Assembly (NCBI GenBank): GCA_023425905.1 | Contig: JAFABT010000153.1 | Coordinates: 1-7,106 of the forward strand | Source: Actinomycetes bacterium | GTDB taxonomy: Bacteria; Actinomycetota; Actinomycetes; Actinomycetales; Cellulomonadaceae | Direction of reading: 5' to 3' | Length of the DNA: 7,106 nt | Part shown: in pieces, positions 6,206-7,106 of the stretch | Layout: every line of letters starts with the position of its first letter | Numbering within the stretch: position 1 is the stretch's first letter | Position numbers and translations under genes: made by a program | The notes under the pieces: generated by a model | The model's input: only the letters and a program-made list of their open reading frames with translations | Database searches by the model: none | Told to the model about the DNA's origin: nothing

Positions 6206-7106
6206 TCAGGCCTCCGGAGGCTGGCCGACGTCCCTGCGCACCCTGCGGATCTTCTTGGGCGAGATCGTGCGCTCGCCGAAGTCCTCCTCGGTCCACTCCG
6301 CACCGTCGTGCGTGCCCTCGACCGGGTAGGACCCCTTGGCGGGGCGGCGGCGACGCAGCGGCGCCTCGGTGCCGCCAGCCATCCGCCGCGTCGTGAGGAG
6401 GAAGCCGGTGTGCCCGATCATCCGGTGCTGCGGCCGAACGGCGAGGCCCTCGAGATGCCAGCCACGCACCATCGACTCCCACGCCTCGGGCTCGGTGAAC
6501 CGGCCGTCGTCGCGAAGGTCCTCGGCGAGCCGGGACAGCTGCGTCGTCGTCGCGACGTAGCAGACGAGCACCCCGCCGGGCGCGAGCGCGTCCGCCACGA
6601 CGTCGAGGTTCTCCCACGGAGCGAGCATGTCGAGCACGACGCGGTCGACCGTCCCGGGCTCGGCGACGCCGGGCAGGACGTCTGCGAGGTCGCCGACGGT
6701 GAGCTGCCACGCCGGGTGCGGGCCGCCGAAGAAGTTCTCGACGTTGCCGCGGGCGATCGCCGCGAAGTCCTCGCGGCGCTCGATCGAGTGCACCGAGCCC
6801 TGGTCGCCGACCGCGCGCAGCAGCGACATCGTGAGCGCGCCCGAACCGACCCCCGCCTCGATGACGCGCGCGCCCGGGTAGATGTCGGCCATGCCGACGA
6901 TCTGGCCGGCGTCCTTGGGGTAGACGACGGCCGCCCCACGCGGCATGGACAGCACGTAGTCCGACAGCAGCGGCCGGAGGGCGAGGTACTCGACGCCCCC
7001 GGTGTTGACGACGGTGCTCCCCTCGCTCGCGCCGATGAGCGCGTCGTGCGCGAACCAGCCCTTGTGCGTGTGGAACGTCGCGCCGGGCGCGAGCACGATC
7101 GTGTTG
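6206..7106 (-). CDS. trmI: tRNA (adenine-58-N1)-methyltransferase TrmI, 5'-truncated by window edge
   Basis: SAM-dependent methyltransferase that makes 1-methyladenosine at position 58 in the T-loop of tRNAs. The reading frame stays open to the right edge (first whole codon at 7105-7103, reading N-T-I-V-L-A-P-G). The visible part begins inside the small N-terminal beta domain (FHTHKG, then HDALIG), so roughly 25-30 residues are probably missing; the GTG at 7096-7094 is an internal Val codon, not the start. About 299 residues are visible. The SAM-binding motif I (VIEAGVGSGALT) lies near visible residues 81-92. The acidic SAM-ribose residue is probably in HSIERRE, and the DMLAPWE motif typical of TrmI follows near 159-165. 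The basic tail (RRRRPAKG ... SPKKIRRVRRDV) resembles that of other actinobacterial TrmI proteins. The stop is TGA at 6208-6206, 59 nt before arc. TrmI is homotetrameric in characterised relatives. It often neighbours arc/mpa in actinobacteria, but a functional link to pupylation is not shown. Confidence 0.93.
   Translation of the reverse strand, partial: NTIVLAPGATFHTHKGWFAHDALIGASEGSTVVNTGGVEYLALRPLLSDYVLSMPRGAAVVYPKDAGQIVGMADIYPGARVIEAGVGSGALTMSLLRAVGDQGSVHSIERREDFAAIARGNVENFFGGPHPAWQLTVGDLADVLPGVAEPGTVDRVVLDMLAPWENLDVVADALAPGGVLVCYVATTTQLSRLAEDLRDDGRFTEPEAWESMVRGWHLEGLAVRPQHRMIGHTGFLLTTRRMAGGTEAPLRRRRPAKGSYPVEGTHDGAEWTEEDFGERTISPKKIRRVRRDVGQPPEA
6210..6221. repeat. Perfect 12-bp palindrome at the 3' end of trmI
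   Basis: GCCTCCGGAGGC reads the same on both strands and lies in the last trmI codons (encoding part of QPPEA), just before the stop. It is about 50 bp upstream of the TAGGGT element ahead of arc. It resembles the inverted repeat at the dop stop (CCTCCGTCGGAGG). It may be an operator-like site or merely GC-rich chance; no function can be assigned. Confidence 0.25.

Noticed and set aside
6147..6710. N-terminal extension of the arc frame by 188 residues
   Set aside because: The extension overlaps trmI in another frame, is Arg-rich and unlike any Arc; MSDD starts the known coiled coil.
7094..7096. GTG as the start codon of trmI
   Set aside because: The frame continues upstream to the window edge and the N-terminal beta domain would be cut; the true start is outside the window.
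1..7106. tRNA, rRNA, CRISPR, insertion sequence or prophage parts
   Set aside because: Nothing fitting was found: coding sequence fills the window, there are no spaced direct repeats, no transposase motifs and no change in composition.

Overview
The window is a compact, very GC-rich stretch (about 70% G+C by eye) in which every supported gene lies on the minus strand. It encodes an actinobacterial Pup-proteasome system almost in full. Gene content, GC bias, and the close protein match to mycobacterial Mpa, Dop, Pup, PrcB, PrcA and PafA as I remember them place it in Actinomycetota. The style of the proteins (Dop starting with GIETEYG, trmI directly next to arc, the trmI tail) suggests the order Micrococcales, perhaps a Cellulomonas-like genus; that finer placement is a guess.

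In transcription order (right to left): trmI, a tRNA adenine-58 methyltransferase, runs off the right edge without its first codons. It is followed by arc (mpa), the AAA+ ring ATPase that unfolds pupylated proteins; dop, the Pup deamidase/depupylase; pup, a small protein modifier ending in GGQ; prcB and prcA, the beta and alpha subunits of the 20S proteasome; and pafA, the Pup ligase, which runs off the left edge after 300 codons. Gaps are small: 59 nt (trmI-arc), 31 nt (arc-dop), 81 nt (dop-pup) and 7 nt (pup-prcB). prcB/prcA and prcA/pafA each overlap by 4 nt (ATGA and GTGA). There is no gene-free stretch over 100 nt.

The genes form one pathway. Pup-GGQ is deamidated by Dop to Pup-GGE and ligated to substrate lysines by PafA. 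The tagged protein is recognised and unfolded by the Arc/Mpa ring, whose C-terminal GQYL tail docks on the PrcA ring, and is degraded inside the PrcB chamber. Dop can also remove Pup again. TrmI is a conserved neighbour with no direct part in this route.

I see no undescribed system here; the cluster is a known type. The points worth a second look are: Ala instead of the usual Gly just before the catalytic Thr of PrcB; a small hairpin enclosing the pup stop codon directly ahead of a prcB start that lacks a Shine-Dalgarno sequence; TAGGGT -10-like hexamers ahead of arc (in leaderless position) and ahead of pup; and a Dop loop that looks longer than in the mycobacterial protein. No RNA gene, mobile element, CRISPR array or origin was found.
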